Shown: piece by piece, positions 16,804 through 26,178 of the stretch
Layout: the number at the start of each line of letters is the position of its first letter
Numbering within the stretch: the stretch's first letter is position 1
DNA from: Dechloromonas sp. CZR5
Lineage (GTDB): Bacteria > Pseudomonadota > Gammaproteobacteria > Burkholderiales > Rhodocyclaceae
Length of the DNA stretch: 64,000 bases
Direction of reading: 5' to 3'
NCBI RefSeq assembly: GCF_008711155.1
Contig: NZ_VUYQ01000001.1
Location: forward strand, 1 to 64,000
Program-made: the position numbers and the translations under genes
The notes under the pieces: generated by a model
The model's database searches: none
Told to the model about the DNA's origin: nothing
What the model saw: only the letters and a program-made list of their open reading frames with translations

Positions 16804-17652
16804 ATGACCAACGCCGTCACCTTCAAGGTTCTCGAAGATATCGCCCGCGACCTGTCTGGTTCCGAGATTACCTTCCCGACCTTTCTCGACATCACCTTCC
16901 AGGTGCGTAGCGCGCTCAAGGATCCCAACCTGAGCATCGAGCAATTGGCGAAGCTGGTCGGCGCCGAGCCGCTGATGAGCGCCAAGATCATCCGCATGGC
17001 GAACTCGGTGGCATTGAACCCGAGCGGTCGCGAGATCGCCGACGTCAAAAGCGCCATCGTTCGCGTCGGCATGGAAGCGGTCCGTACGGTGTCCTTCGCC
17101 GTGGCCATGGAGCAGTTGCTGAAGTCGAAGCAGATGCAGCCGTTCGAAGGGATTTCCCAGCGTCTGTGGGAGCACACCTCGCATGTCGCGGCGCTGTGCC
17201 GCGTCCTGGCCCGCAAGCTGGCGAAGATCAATGGCGACGAAGCGATGTTCACCGGGCTGGTGCATGACCTCGGCGTTTTCTACCTGATGTCCCGCGCGGC
17301 CAATTTCCCCGAACTGGTGAACGACCGTGCCGAGTTGCACGCGCTGCTCGTCGGCTGGCACGACAATATCGGTCATGCCCTGTTGTCGGCCCTGGGCTCG
17401 CCGGAACCGGTGCTGGAGGCGGTGCGCGACCACGAGACCGATCGCGAGATCGAGTCGATCGGCAATCTGTCGGACGTGCTTTATGTCGCCAACAAGATTG
17501 CCAACCGCACCTCGTGCTGGCGCGACCCGGAGCTTGACGGCGAGGTCGACACCTCGGTGCTCGACACCTTGTTCGATGCCGAAACGCTGGCCGAGATCGT
17601 CGAAGAGTCAGAAGAGGAAGTCCAGTCGCTGAAGGCAGCGCTGGGCGGCTGA
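16804..17652 (+). CDS. HDOD domain signalling protein
   Basis: A 282-residue protein covered by one HDOD domain. Key stretches are LSIEQLAKLVGAEPLMSAKI, VKSAIVRVGMEAVRTVSFAV and TGLVHDLGVFYL. HDOD domains are degenerate HD-type folds that lack phosphohydrolase activity and act in signalling and motility control. The His-Asp pair is present in VHDLG. I chose the ATG at 16804, which has an AAAGG ten bases before it, over the upstream TTG at 16774. The function is not determined by its neighbours. Confidence 0.85.
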   Translation: MTNAVTFKVLEDIARDLSGSEITFPTFLDITFQVRSALKDPNLSIEQLAKLVGAEPLMSAKIIRMANSVALNPSGREIADVKSAIVRVGMEAVRTVSFAVAMEQLLKSKQMQPFEGISQRLWEHTSHVAALCRVLARKLAKINGDEAMFTGLVHDLGVFYLMSRAANFPELVNDRAELHALLVGWHDNIGHALLSALGSPEPVLEAVRDHETDREIESIGNLSDVLYVANKIANRTSCWRDPELDGEVDTSVLDTLFDAETLAEIVEESEEEVQSLKAALGG

Positions 17653-17758
17653 GCCAGGCCGGTGGGAGTGTCGCCCGCATGGGTGTGCTTCTGCCGGATC
17701 AACCGTAGCTTGAGCGGCCCGGACAGAAGGCCGCCAGATAGTCAGGAAGCAGCATTCC

Positions 17759-19651
17759 ATGAATAACCAACCCGCGGCCGATGATATTTCCGGCAAGCGC
17801 TTTGCCGCACTGGCCTTGGCTGCCTTGGGCGTCGTCTATGGCGACATCGGGACCAGCCCGCTCTACGCGGTCAAGGAAGTCTTTGCCGGCAATCACCCGA
17901 TTCCGGTCAACGAAGCCAATATCTACGGCAGCCTGTCCTTGTTCTTCTGGGCCTTGATCATCGTCGTTTCGGTCAAGTACGTGACTTTCATCATGCGCGC
18001 CGACAACCGGGGCGAGGGTGGCATCATGGCGCTGATCGCGCTGGCGCTGCATACCGTTCAGGACAAGCCGCACCACGCCAAGTGGATCATGATCGTCGGT
18101 GTGCTCGGCGCGGCGATGTTCTACGGCGACGGGATGGTAACCCCGGCTATTTCGGTGCTGTCGGCTGTCGAAGGGCTGGAGGTTGGTGCCCCGGCGCTGC
18201 ACCCCTTCATCATTCCGATCACCATCGTCGTGCTGTTCGGGCTGTTCTTCGTCCAGAAAAGCGGTACCGCCGTGGTCGGCGCCTTCTTCGGGCCGGTCAT
18301 GCTGATCTGGTTCTCGGTGCTGGCCCTGCTCGGCATCAACAATATCATCGGCCACCCGGAAATCCTGGCGGCGCTGAATCCGCTCCACGGTTACGAGTTC
18401 TTGCTCGCCAACAAGGCCATGTCGCTGGTTGCCATGGGTAACGTCGTGCTGGCGGTGACCGGGGCCGAGGCCTTGTACGCCGACATGGGGCACTTCGGCC
18501 GCAAGCCGATTTCGCGGGCCTGGTTCGCCTTCGTGCTGCCGGCGCTGGTGCTCAACTACTTCGGTCAGGGCGCGGCCATTCTGGCCGACCCGGCGGTAGC
18601 CGACAATTCCTTCTTCCGCTCGGCGCCGGAGTGGTCGCTTTACCCCTTGATCGGCCTGGCCACCCTGGCCACGGTGATTGCCTCCCAGGCGGTGATTTCC
18701 GGCGCCTTCTCGGTGACCCGCCAAGCCATGCAGCTCGGATTCGTGCCACGCATGGAAGTGCAGCACACCAACGAGAAGGAGCAGGGGCAGATCTACCTGC
18801 CGGCCGTCAACTGGGGCCTGATGATCGCCGTGATGATCCTCGTCCTCGGTTTCAAGTCGTCGAACAACCTCGCTGCCGCCTACGGTATTGCGGTGACCGG
18901 CGACATGGTCATCACCTCCATCCTAGCCACTGTCGTTGCCGCCAAGGTATGGGGATGGGGATGGATCAGGGCAGGGCTGCTGTTTGCCTGCTTCCTTGCC
19001 GTCGAACTGGTCTTCCTGACGGCCAATATCCTGAAGATTCCCGACGGCGGCTGGTTCCCGCTGGTTGCCGGGATGGGGGTCTTCATCCTGATGACGACCT
19101 GGAAGCGCGGCCGCCAGTTGCTCGCTGACCGACTGAAGGGCGAGCGCCTGGAATTGTCGATGTTCATCGAATCGCTGGCTTCGTCGATGCCGACGCGGGT
19201 GGCCGGGACCTCGGTATTCCTCAACGCCGATCCGAAAGGCGTGCCGCACGCCCTGCTGCATAACCTGATGCACAACAAGGTTCTGCATGAACGGGTCGTG
19301 CTGGTGTCGGTGCAGTTCTTCGACGTGCCCTATGTGCCGGACATCGACCGGGTCGAGGTGCACCAGCTCAAGGAGAACTTCTGGAGCGTCATCGTCCAGT
19401 ACGGCTTCAAGGACGAGCCGGACATCCCGTTGGCCATGGGCATGTGCGCCGATTCGGGGCTGGAGTTCAGCTCGCTGGAAACGTCCTACTTCATCGGACG
19501 CGAGACGCTGATTCCCCGCCTCGGTTCGGAAATGGCCTTCTGGCGCGAAAAGCTGTTCGTTGCGATGTTCCGCAATGGCGGTTCGGCGACGGCCTTCTTC
19601 AATATTCCGAGCAACCGGGTCGTCGAACTCGGTACGCAGGTCGTCCTGTAA
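17759..19651 (+). CDS. kup: Kup-type potassium transporter
   Basis: A 630-residue low-affinity K+:H+ symporter of the KUP/HAK/KT family. The N-terminal core has twelve helices, with the family motif ALGVVYGDIGTSPLYAVKE at about residues 20-38 and YGDGMVTPAISVLSAVEGLE further on. The cytosolic C-terminal domain (about 450-630) ends in FNIPSNRVVELGTQVVL. It takes up potassium with protons. The gene stands alone between the HDOD gene and a perfect 20-base palindromic terminator. Confidence 0.95.
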   Translation: MNNQPAADDISGKRFAALALAALGVVYGDIGTSPLYAVKEVFAGNHPIPVNEANIYGSLSLFFWALIIVVSVKYVTFIMRADNRGEGGIMALIALALHTVQDKPHHAKWIMIVGVLGAAMFYGDGMVTPAISVLSAVEGLEVGAPALHPFIIPITIVVLFGLFFVQKSGTAVVGAFFGPVMLIWFSVLALLGINNIIGHPEILAALNPLHGYEFLLANKAMSLVAMGNVVLAVTGAEALYADMGHFGRKPISRAWFAFVLPALVLNYFGQGAAILADPAVADNSFFRSAPEWSLYPLIGLATLATVIASQAVISGAFSVTRQAMQLGFVPRMEVQHTNEKEQGQIYLPAVNWGLMIAVMILVLGFKSSNNLAAAYGIAVTGDMVITSILATVVAAKVWGWGWIRAGLLFACFLAVELVFLTANILKIPDGGWFPLVAGMGVFILMTTWKRGRQLLADRLKGERLELSMFIESLASSMPTRVAGTSVFLNADPKGVPHALLHNLMHNKVLHERVVLVSVQFFDVPYVPDIDRVEVHQLKENFWSVIVQYGFKDEPDIPLAMGMCADSGLEFSSLETSYFIGRETLIPRLGSEMAFWREKLFVAMFRNGGSATAFFNIPSNRVVELGTQVVL

Positions 19652-19658
19652 AAGCCGG

Positions 19659-19678
19659 GCGCCTGCCGCGGCAGGCGC
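19659..19678. terminator. Perfect 20-bp palindrome between convergent genes
   Basis: GCGCCTGCCGCGGCAGGCGC is fully self-complementary. It fills the gap between the kup stop and the stop of the convergent GGDEF gene, so it probably ends transcripts from both sides. No T-run follows. Confidence 0.6.
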
Positions 19679-20804
<1,126 letters not shown>

Positions 20805-20814
20805 GGTTTTTGGT

Positions 20815-21303
20815 TCAGAGTCGCCGGATTTTTTCCAGCAACGCCGTCGTCGATTTCTGGTGAATGAAGGGGATCGAATGAACGCTGCCACCCCAGCCGC
20901 GAACCTCCTGGCAGCCGACTATCCTGTCGACCGGCCAGTCGCCGCCCTTGACCAGTATTTCCGGCCGGCATTCGAGGATGCGCTGGAGCGGTGTGTCTTC
21001 GTCGAACCAGGTAACCAGGGAGACGCAGCCGAGCGAAGCCATGACGGCAAGCCGGTCTTCCAGGACATTGACCGGGCGGTCATCGCCCTTGCCCTGTCGT
21101 TTCACCGAGGCGTCGGTGTTCAGCGCGACCACCATGGTGGCGCCGAGGGCGGCTGCCTGGGCCAGATAGGTGACGTGGCCGCGGTGCAGGATGTCGAAGC
21201 AGCCGTTGGTGAACACCAGCGGACGGGTGAGTTGGGCTGCGCGCGCGGCGAGTTGCTCCGGAGGGCAGATTTTGGTTTCGAAACCGGGTTGGGCGTAGGA
21301 CAT
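20815..21303 (-). CDS. rfaE2: D-glycero-beta-D-manno-heptose 1-phosphate adenylyltransferase
   Basis: A 162-residue cytidylyltransferase-like enzyme matching the C-terminal half of HldE as a stand-alone protein. It has FTNGCFDILHRGHVTYL with the HxGH nucleotide motif, then LNTDASVKRQGKGDDRPVN and ILVKGGDW. It transfers AMP to heptose-1-phosphate on the way to ADP-heptose for the lipopolysaccharide inner core. The kinase half is not nearby. A sedoheptulose-7-phosphate isomerase-like gene at 24841-25431 belongs to the same broad family of pathways but reads more like DiaA. Confidence 0.93.
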   Translation of the reverse strand: MSYAQPGFETKICPPEQLAARAAQLTRPLVFTNGCFDILHRGHVTYLAQAAALGATMVVALNTDASVKRQGKGDDRPVNVLEDRLAVMASLGCVSLVTWFDEDTPLQRILECRPEILVKGGDWPVDRIVGCQEVRGWGGSVHSIPFIHQKSTTALLEKIRRL

Positions 21304-21419
21304 GGTGTGTCGGTCGTTGGCAATGTTGCCATTTTAGTGCCTCTTGGGTGGCGGCGGTATGAAAAGCGAATGCGGCCGGCCATCCGGTTGGGGGGAGGGC
21401 CCGCAAGGCGGTGTCCGAT

Positions 21420-21731
21420 TCAGCGCGCGTTGCGCCGAAGGATGGCCTCGAGCTCGGGGCAAAGTGCGGCGCGGTCGCAGCTGATCTGCTGTTCGATGTG
21501 CTGTGCTTGGTTGACTTCACGTGCCGCCGCAGAGTGTTCGAGCAGCATGGGAAAGTCATGTTGGGCATCGCAGACCTTGAAAATCTGTATCAGCACATTG
21601 CTGCATGCCTGGTAATAGCTGGGGTCGAGACGGACTTCGCGGGCTCCGTTGTCGCAGTCGTCGATGTAGGCGGCTGCCCGGCTGGCAGTTGCCGCGAGCG
21701 ATTCGATATCCAGTTGGCTGCAGTAGGTCAT
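21420..21731 (-). CDS. Hypothetical protein (103 aa)
   Basis: A 103-residue, mostly helical protein beginning MTYCSQLDIESLAATA, with five Cys scattered (CSQ, DDC, QAC, VCD, SCD, ALC region) and no signal peptide. A DIESLAATASRAAAYIDDCD helix and a Gln/Glu-rich helix EVNQAQHIEQQISC are visible. I do not recognise the family. It sits upstream of the heptose gene on the same strand with a 116-base gap and has a plausible GAGG-type ribosome site. Function unknown. Confidence 0.6.
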   Translation of the reverse strand: MTYCSQLDIESLAATASRAAAYIDDCDNGAREVRLDPSYYQACSNVLIQIFKVCDAQHDFPMLLEHSAAAREVNQAQHIEQQISCDRAALCPELEAILRRNAR

Positions 21732-22011
21732 GATGCCGCTCCTCTGTGTTGGGTACCCCGGAAAATCTGCCTGTCACGCCTCTATTAACGTCATGTCGTA
21801 CTAAAGGTTGAGCCTTGCGGAGTGGCGAAACAAAACGATACAAAACAGGAATGCAGCGTCATGGAATATCGGCATCCGGCGAACGGTATGGCAAGAGAAT
21901 GGTCAATCCATCCAGAGGTGGCGATCGATCGCCTGGCGGTCGAACGGATCTTCGCAGGACACGCCTTTTGTCGGGCATTTTGTCCCGGACAGGACTTGAT
22001 AGGAGCTGGCC

Positions 22012-22569
22012 ATGAACGGTTTTCTGAAACGCCGCGTCGGCATCGTCGCTCTGTTATTGGCCGGTGCGCTGCCCGCGAGCGTTGCGGCGGGGTGTCCGCC
22101 GTTACTCGAGCATACCTTCAGCGTTCTGCAGGACGGCAAGCCGATGCCGCTCTGCCAATACGCCGGCAAGGTGATTCTTGTCGTCAACACCGCCAGCTAC
22201 TGCGGCTTCACCTCGCAGTACGACGGCCTCGAGAAGCTGTATGCCCGCCTCAAGGACAAGGGGCTGGTGATCGTCGGTTTCCCTTCCAATGATTTTGGCG
22301 AGCAGGAACCGGGCAGCGATCGGGAGATCGCCGATTTCTGCCGGCTGACCTATGGCGTCGAGTTTCCGATGGCCGGCAAGACGGTAGTCAAGGGCGAGCG
22401 AGCCAACCCCTTCTATCGGCAGCTGGCTGAGATGACCGGTAGTCGGCCAAGGTGGAATTTTCACAAATACCTGATCAATCGGGACGCAACGCAGGTGGTT
22501 GCCTACAGCAGCTTGACCAAGCCCGACGACAAGGCGTTGCTGAAGAAGATTGATGAATTCCTCAAGTAG
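22012..22569 (+). CDS. Exported glutathione peroxidase-like protein
   Basis: A 185-residue thiol peroxidase of the glutathione peroxidase family. A signal peptide covers about residues 1-26 (RRVGIVALLLAGALPASVAA). The peroxidatic Cys lies in NTASYCGFTSQY, followed by GFPSNDFGEQEPGSD with the catalytic Gln-type residue and RWNFHKYLI with the active-site Trp and Asn. The signal peptide places it in the periplasm, where it would reduce hydroperoxides, probably using thioredoxin-like donors. GGAG precedes the start. The 280 bases before it (21732-22011) show no gene and no clear promoter. Confidence 0.9.
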   Translation: MNGFLKRRVGIVALLLAGALPASVAAGCPPLLEHTFSVLQDGKPMPLCQYAGKVILVVNTASYCGFTSQYDGLEKLYARLKDKGLVIVGFPSNDFGEQEPGSDREIADFCRLTYGVEFPMAGKTVVKGERANPFYRQLAEMTGSRPRWNFHKYLINRDATQVVAYSSLTKPDDKALLKKIDEFLK

Positions 22570-22600
22570 CGGGGCCAGGGGGGCGGCTGCGTAATCCGGT

Positions 22601-22936
22601 TCAGGCGTGCATCGGGGGCAAAGGGCGCTGCCCCCCTTCAATGGCACGGTCCAGGCGCGTGCGCAAAGCCATGGTCACTTCGTCGGGAGGGGATTCGGTG
22701 AGTTTGAAGCAGGTGTCGGTCACGCCTTCGATCAGGTCGTACAGCCAGGCCTGCTCCCAGGTTTCGTCGGTGGACAGCGGCATCGTCTCCCAGCTTTGGG
22801 TGAGCCCCATGGCCTCGATCAAGTCGCGCATCAGGTCGTGAACGACCAAGTGCACGTCCGGCCTGGATGGGGAATTTTCCAGGTTCAGGCGGGCTCTGTG
22901 AAGCGATGAAAGGACATGTTTCATTCGGTCGTTCAT
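22601..22936 (-). CDS. Hypothetical protein (111 aa)
   Basis: A 111-residue, acidic, helical protein (LHRARLNLENSPSRPDVHLV near the start, then DETWEQAWLYDLIEGVTDTC) with no signal peptide or known motif. The gene is divergent from the double-receiver regulator at 23063 and shares its AT-rich control region, so it may be a target. Starts at 22936 and 22924 are both possible. Family not recognised. Confidence 0.65.
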   Translation of the reverse strand: MNDRMKHVLSSLHRARLNLENSPSRPDVHLVVHDLMRDLIEAMGLTQSWETMPLSTDETWEQAWLYDLIEGVTDTCFKLTESPPDEVTMALRTRLDRAIEGGQRPLPPMHA

Positions 22937-22992
22937 TCGGGGCTGGGGCGAGATCTTGAGTTAGATGTTAATGATTGGCCGCCCCGATCTAT

Positions 22993-23006
22993 CCCTAAAG
23001 TTAGGG
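22993..23006. promoter_or_regulatory. CCCTAA-AG-TTAGGG palindrome in divergent promoter region
   Basis: A 14-base inverted repeat with a 2-base centre lies 57 bases before the regulator start and 57 bases before the divergent hypothetical gene. An AT-rich tract (GATTAAATAAATTGATAAAATC) follows toward the regulator. It is a good candidate operator for the LuxR-type regulator next to it. Confidence 0.5.
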
Positions 23007-23062
23007 GTAGGATCGATTAAATAAATTGATAAAATCAACACAAACAACCGGACGTGGTGTTT

Positions 23063-24052
23063 ATGCCCTCTCAGATGCAAAAATTGCTGTGTGTAGAGCC
23101 CTCACCAACCCAGCTGGCAATCGTTCAGCAGTTGGCCGCGCAACACGGGCTTGGTTGTGTTTCCTGCTCCGGGGAAACCGAGGCGCTGCGCATGCTGGAC
23201 GATGACTATGCCTTGATGATCGTGGCCAATGAACTGGCCGATGGTGACAGTCTCCAGCTGATCGAGGCAGTTCGCCTGTCGATCGAGACCGCCATGCTGC
23301 CTGTCGCTTTTGTGACGGGAAACGAAGACCGTGCGCTGGCCAACGTGGCGATGCGCGCCGGTGCAACAGAGGTCTTTCTGCGGCGCGACCCGGGGGCATT
23401 GGGCGACTTTATCGCCGCTTATGTGGCAGCCCGCGAGCAGGCCCATTTCAGTGGCCAGGTTCTGCTGCTCGAAGACTCGGAATCGCATGCCAGCTACGTG
23501 GTGCATTTGTGTCGTGCGCTCGGGCTCGAGGTCGACGTGTGCACCAGCGTCAAGGCCGGCTTGGCCCGCTACCGCCGGGGAAAATACCAGCTGCTCATCG
23601 TCGATGTCGTTCTGGAGGGTATTCAGAGCGGCATCAGCATGGTGCGGGACGTTCGCGAACGCCATCTGGACGGCCGGCAGCCCATCCTCGTCATGTCGGG
23701 CTACGATGACCTGCCGCGACGGCTTCTGGCTTTGAAAAGCGGCGCGGACGATTTCATCAACAAGCCCTTTTCCCCCGAAGAGTTCATCTGGCGTCTGACC
23801 AAGCTTCTGCGCACCCATGCGCTATCCCACGCCGAGCCGGTATCGCCGATGACCGAAGGACAGGATTTCATGTCCCTGCTGTCGCAGCGGGAACGCGAGA
23901 TTGCCAAAAGGATCGTGGCTGCCAAGACCGACAAGGAAATTGCCCGCGAGATGGGCATTTCATTCTGGACGGTGCGCAGTCACATCGAACAGATTTTCAT
24001 CAAGACCGGCGCCCACAACCGCCGCGACCTGATCGTGCGTTATCGCGGCTAA
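23063..24052 (+). CDS. Double-receiver response regulator with LuxR-type HTH
   Basis: A 329-residue regulator with two receivers and a C-terminal GerE/LuxR helix-turn-helix. In the first receiver (about 5-125) the phospho-acceptor position reads MIVANELADG, with Asn in place of Asp, and the conserved Lys is Arg in FLRRDP; it looks unable to be phosphorylated. The second (about 130-250) has the acidic pair in LLLEDSES, Asp in LLIVDVVLEG and Lys in FINKPF. The HTH is SQREREIAKRIVAAKTDKEI with MGISFWTVRSHIEQIF. Starts at GTG 23054 or ATG 23063 are possible; ATG was chosen. No kinase adjoins it. Confidence 0.85.
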   Translation: MPSQMQKLLCVEPSPTQLAIVQQLAAQHGLGCVSCSGETEALRMLDDDYALMIVANELADGDSLQLIEAVRLSIETAMLPVAFVTGNEDRALANVAMRAGATEVFLRRDPGALGDFIAAYVAAREQAHFSGQVLLLEDSESHASYVVHLCRALGLEVDVCTSVKAGLARYRRGKYQLLIVDVVLEGIQSGISMVRDVRERHLDGRQPILVMSGYDDLPRRLLALKSGADDFINKPFSPEEFIWRLTKLLRTHALSHAEPVSPMTEGQDFMSLLSQREREIAKRIVAAKTDKEIAREMGISFWTVRSHIEQIFIKTGAHNRRDLIVRYRG

Positions 24053-24106
24053 GGCTGGCTGCTGACAAGCGCCGGGAAGGATCGGCAGGTAGCGCCCCGC
24101 AAACGA

Positions 24107-24138
24107 ACAGGGCGCCCCGGTTACCCGGGACGCCCTGT
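24107..24138. terminator. Hairpin between convergent genes
   Basis: ACAGGGCG-CCCCGG and CCGGGA-CGCCCTGT form a long stem around TTAC, between the regulator stop (24052) and the stop of the convergent dolP-like gene (24176). Probably a bidirectional terminator; no long T-run. Confidence 0.65.
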
Positions 24139-24175
24139 CAGCGAATGCCTACGGGGTTGGCTGAACAGCGGCCAA

Positions 24176-24844
24176 TCAGCGGTTTTCGACCGGCGCGCTC
24201 GGCGGCGGCGGGTTGCGGGCGCCCAGCACCTGGTTATCGAGGCGGCGGGTTTCATCCTCGCCGACCACTTCCAGTACATTGACCACCTTGGCCACGCCGG
24301 CGGTCGTGCGGGCGACGGCGATGGCGACCTTGGCCTCGCGTTCGTTGACGATACCCATCAGATAGACGATGCCACGCTCGGTCAGCACCTTGATGTGGTT
24401 GGCCGACAACTGGTTGGTGTCGACCAGGCGGGCCTTGACCTTGGAGGTGATGAAGCTGTCGTTGCTGCGGCTGGTCAGCGGCGTGGCCGGGCCGATGCCC
24501 AACTCGTTGAAGACATCCTTGACCCCCTCGATCTTGCGCACTTCCGCCTCGATGCTGGACTTGGCGTCCTCGTTCGGTACCTCGCCGGTGATCAGGATGC
24601 GACGATTGAAGGCGGTGAAGTTGGCGTGCGCCTGCTTGGCGTACTGGGCCGGAACGTGGTTGTTGGCCTTCCATTCCATCGTTTCGTCGTCGGTCTGCGT
24701 ACCGGTCGAGCGGCGATCATGCGCCGACATGACGCTGGCTGCCGCGGCGGTACTCAGCAGGGCGGCTTCCACGCAACCCTGCAGGGCGGGCAGGGTGACG
24801 ATCAGGGTCAGCGCGGCAAGGCTCAGTTTGGCTTTTTGCATCAT
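24176..24844 (-). CDS. dolP: BON-domain lipoprotein, DolP/YraP-like
   Basis: A 222-residue lipoprotein. The signal peptide ends in the lipobox LQGC near residue 23. Two BON domains follow (about 70-130 and 140-205), with [20 protein letters not shown] and [20 protein letters not shown]. DolP supports outer-membrane integrity by binding anionic phospholipid at division sites in E. coli. A Pro-rich tail ends the protein. Its ATG overlaps the TGA of the diaA-like gene (ATGA), so the two are coupled. The same yraN-diaA-dolP order is known in enterobacteria, which supports the call. Confidence 0.88.
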   Translation of the reverse strand: MMQKAKLSLAALTLIVTLPALQGCVEAALLSTAAAASVMSAHDRRSTGTQTDDETMEWKANNHVPAQYAKQAHANFTAFNRRILITGEVPNEDAKSSIEAEVRKIEGVKDVFNELGIGPATPLTSRSNDSFITSKVKARLVDTNQLSANHIKVLTERGIVYLMGIVNEREAKVAIAVARTTAGVAKVVNVLEVVGEDETRRLDNQVLGARNPPPPSAPVENR

Positions 24845-25431
24845 TCGACTCCCAGAAGTAGTGCATCGATGCCATCGCACAGGCAGTGGATGATCAGCAG
24901 GTGGGTTTCCTGGATACGTGCCGTGCGGTCGGCCGGCACGCAGAGGTGGATGTCGTCGTCGAGCAGCATCTCGCCGATCTGGCCGCCGCCCTTGCCGGTC
25001 AGGGCGATGACGCGCATATCGGCCTCGTGGGCGGCCTTGATGGCTTCGATCACGTTGCCGGAGTTGCCGGAGGTCGAGATGGCGAGGAGCACGTCGCCGG
25101 CATGGCCGAGGCCGCGCACCTGCTTCGAGAAAATCTGGTTGAACGAATAGTCGTTGGCGATCGCGGTCAGGATCGAGCTGTCGGTGGTCAGCGCGATGGC
25201 CGCCAGTTCCTGGCGCTCGGCCTCGAAGCGGCCGATCAGTTCGGCGGCGAAGTGCTGCGCGTCGCCGGCCGAGCCGCCGTTGCCGCAAGCGAGAATCTTG
25301 CCGCCGTTGATCAGGCTGTTGGTCATCGTTTCGATGGCGGCGGCGATCGGAGCAGCCATCAATTCGACGGCGTTGAGCTTGGTGTGGGCGCTGTCTTCGA
25401 AGTTCTTGGCAACGCGGGCAATCAAATCCAT
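24841..25431 (-). CDS. diaA: SIS-domain protein, DiaA / phosphoheptose isomerase family
   Basis: A 196-residue single SIS domain with the phosphosugar-binding loops [20 protein letters not shown] and [20 protein letters not shown]. Two family functions are possible: DiaA, which helps load DnaA at oriC, or GmhA, which makes heptose-7-phosphate for lipopolysaccharide. The gene order with yraN and dolP favours DiaA, while the fold and the nearby heptose gene leave GmhA open. It overlaps dolP by 4 bases. Confidence 0.85.
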   Translation of the reverse strand: MDLIARVAKNFEDSAHTKLNAVELMAAPIAAAIETMTNSLINGGKILACGNGGSAGDAQHFAAELIGRFEAERQELAAIALTTDSSILTAIANDYSFNQIFSKQVRGLGHAGDVLLAISTSGNSGNVIEAIKAAHEADMRVIALTGKGGGQIGEMLLDDDIHLCVPADRTARIQETHLLIIHCLCDGIDALLLGVE

Positions 25432-25472
25432 ATCATTCGGGCTATTGTGTCCATAGATCAGGCCATTCTACC

Positions 25473-25838
25473 TCACAGCTCGACGAAGACCTCGAAGGCC
25501 ACGCGTAGCCAGGGATTTTTGTTGTCGCTTACCGACGACACGCGGGCGGTCAATCGGTCGCCGGCGTCCATGGCTGCGGCGATCAAACGGTTTTGGGCGC
25601 ACGGCACGTAGCCCAGCTTCTGCCCGCGCCATTCGACGCGGATGGCGTTGCGGTCATGGCGATTCTCCGGTTCGCGCACCAGCGTCAGCGCATCTCCCGC
25701 CCGGATGTCCTGCCACACGCCGCTCAAGGCGTAATACTGGCTGCCGGCCAGCGGCGAACTCTGGATCAGGGCGCGTACGCCTTCCGCCTGCGCGCAGCCC
25801 AGCCAGGCAAGCAGGCTAAGCGTCAGCAGAAAACGCAT
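25473..25838 (-). CDS. Exported HIRAN-domain protein
   Basis: A 121-residue protein with an N-terminal signal peptide (FLLTLSLLAWLGCAQAEG, cleavage after about residue 18) and one HIRAN domain filling the rest. The domain has SPLAGSQYYAL, GDALTLVREPENRHDRNAIR and VEWRGQKLGYVP. HIRAN domains in eukaryotic HLTF bind DNA 3' ends, so export from the cytoplasm is odd. The Cys at position 15 could make it a lipoprotein, but the context is not a good lipobox. It overlaps yraN by 23 bases. Confidence 0.85.
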   Translation of the reverse strand: MRFLLTLSLLAWLGCAQAEGVRALIQSSPLAGSQYYALSGVWQDIRAGDALTLVREPENRHDRNAIRVEWRGQKLGYVPCAQNRLIAAAMDAGDRLTARVSSVSDNKNPWLRVAFEVFVEL

Positions 25839-26178
25839 CTTTGAGCCATTCCAGCCGCTCGCCGTCGATCAGCACGCAATCGAAACGGCAGTCGCACTCG
25901 GGTTTGCCGGCGAGATAGTGTTGTGCGGCGAGAACGATACGACGCTGCTTGGTCGTCGTGATGCTGGCGCCGGCACCGCCGTAGTCGCTGCGGCTGCGCT
26001 GGCGCACCTCGACGAAGACCAGCTGCCTGCCGTCGCGGCAGATCAGGTCGATCTCGCCACCGCGTACGCGGAAATTGCGCGCGACGACATGCAGGCCATG
26101 GCGTTCCAGATGGTGCGCCGCGCGCGCCTCGGCTTCGCGGCCGCGGGCGGTGGTGGTATCGTCGGCTTTTGTCTGCAT
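25816..26178 (-). CDS. yraN: UPF0102 / YraN family endonuclease-like protein
   Basis: A 120-residue protein with the restriction-endonuclease-like core: GREAEARAAHHLERHG, then FRVRGGEIDLICRDG and LVFVEVRQRSRSDYGG. This E-x-D-x(n)-E-V-R pattern matches the PD-(D/E)xK fold. The cellular role is unresolved. I chose ATG 26178, where family similarity begins, not the upstream 26355. The start codon overlaps that of rsmI on the other strand. Confidence 0.9.
   Translation of the reverse strand: MQTKADDTTTARGREAEARAAHHLERHGLHVVARNFRVRGGEIDLICRDGRQLVFVEVRQRSRSDYGGAGASITTTKQRRIVLAAQHYLAGKPECDCRFDCVLIDGERLEWLKDAFSADA

Noticed and set aside
17653..17758. c-di-AMP (ydaO-type) riboswitch before kup
   Set aside because: I looked for conserved ydaO segments and saw none; the stretch is short and unstructured by eye.
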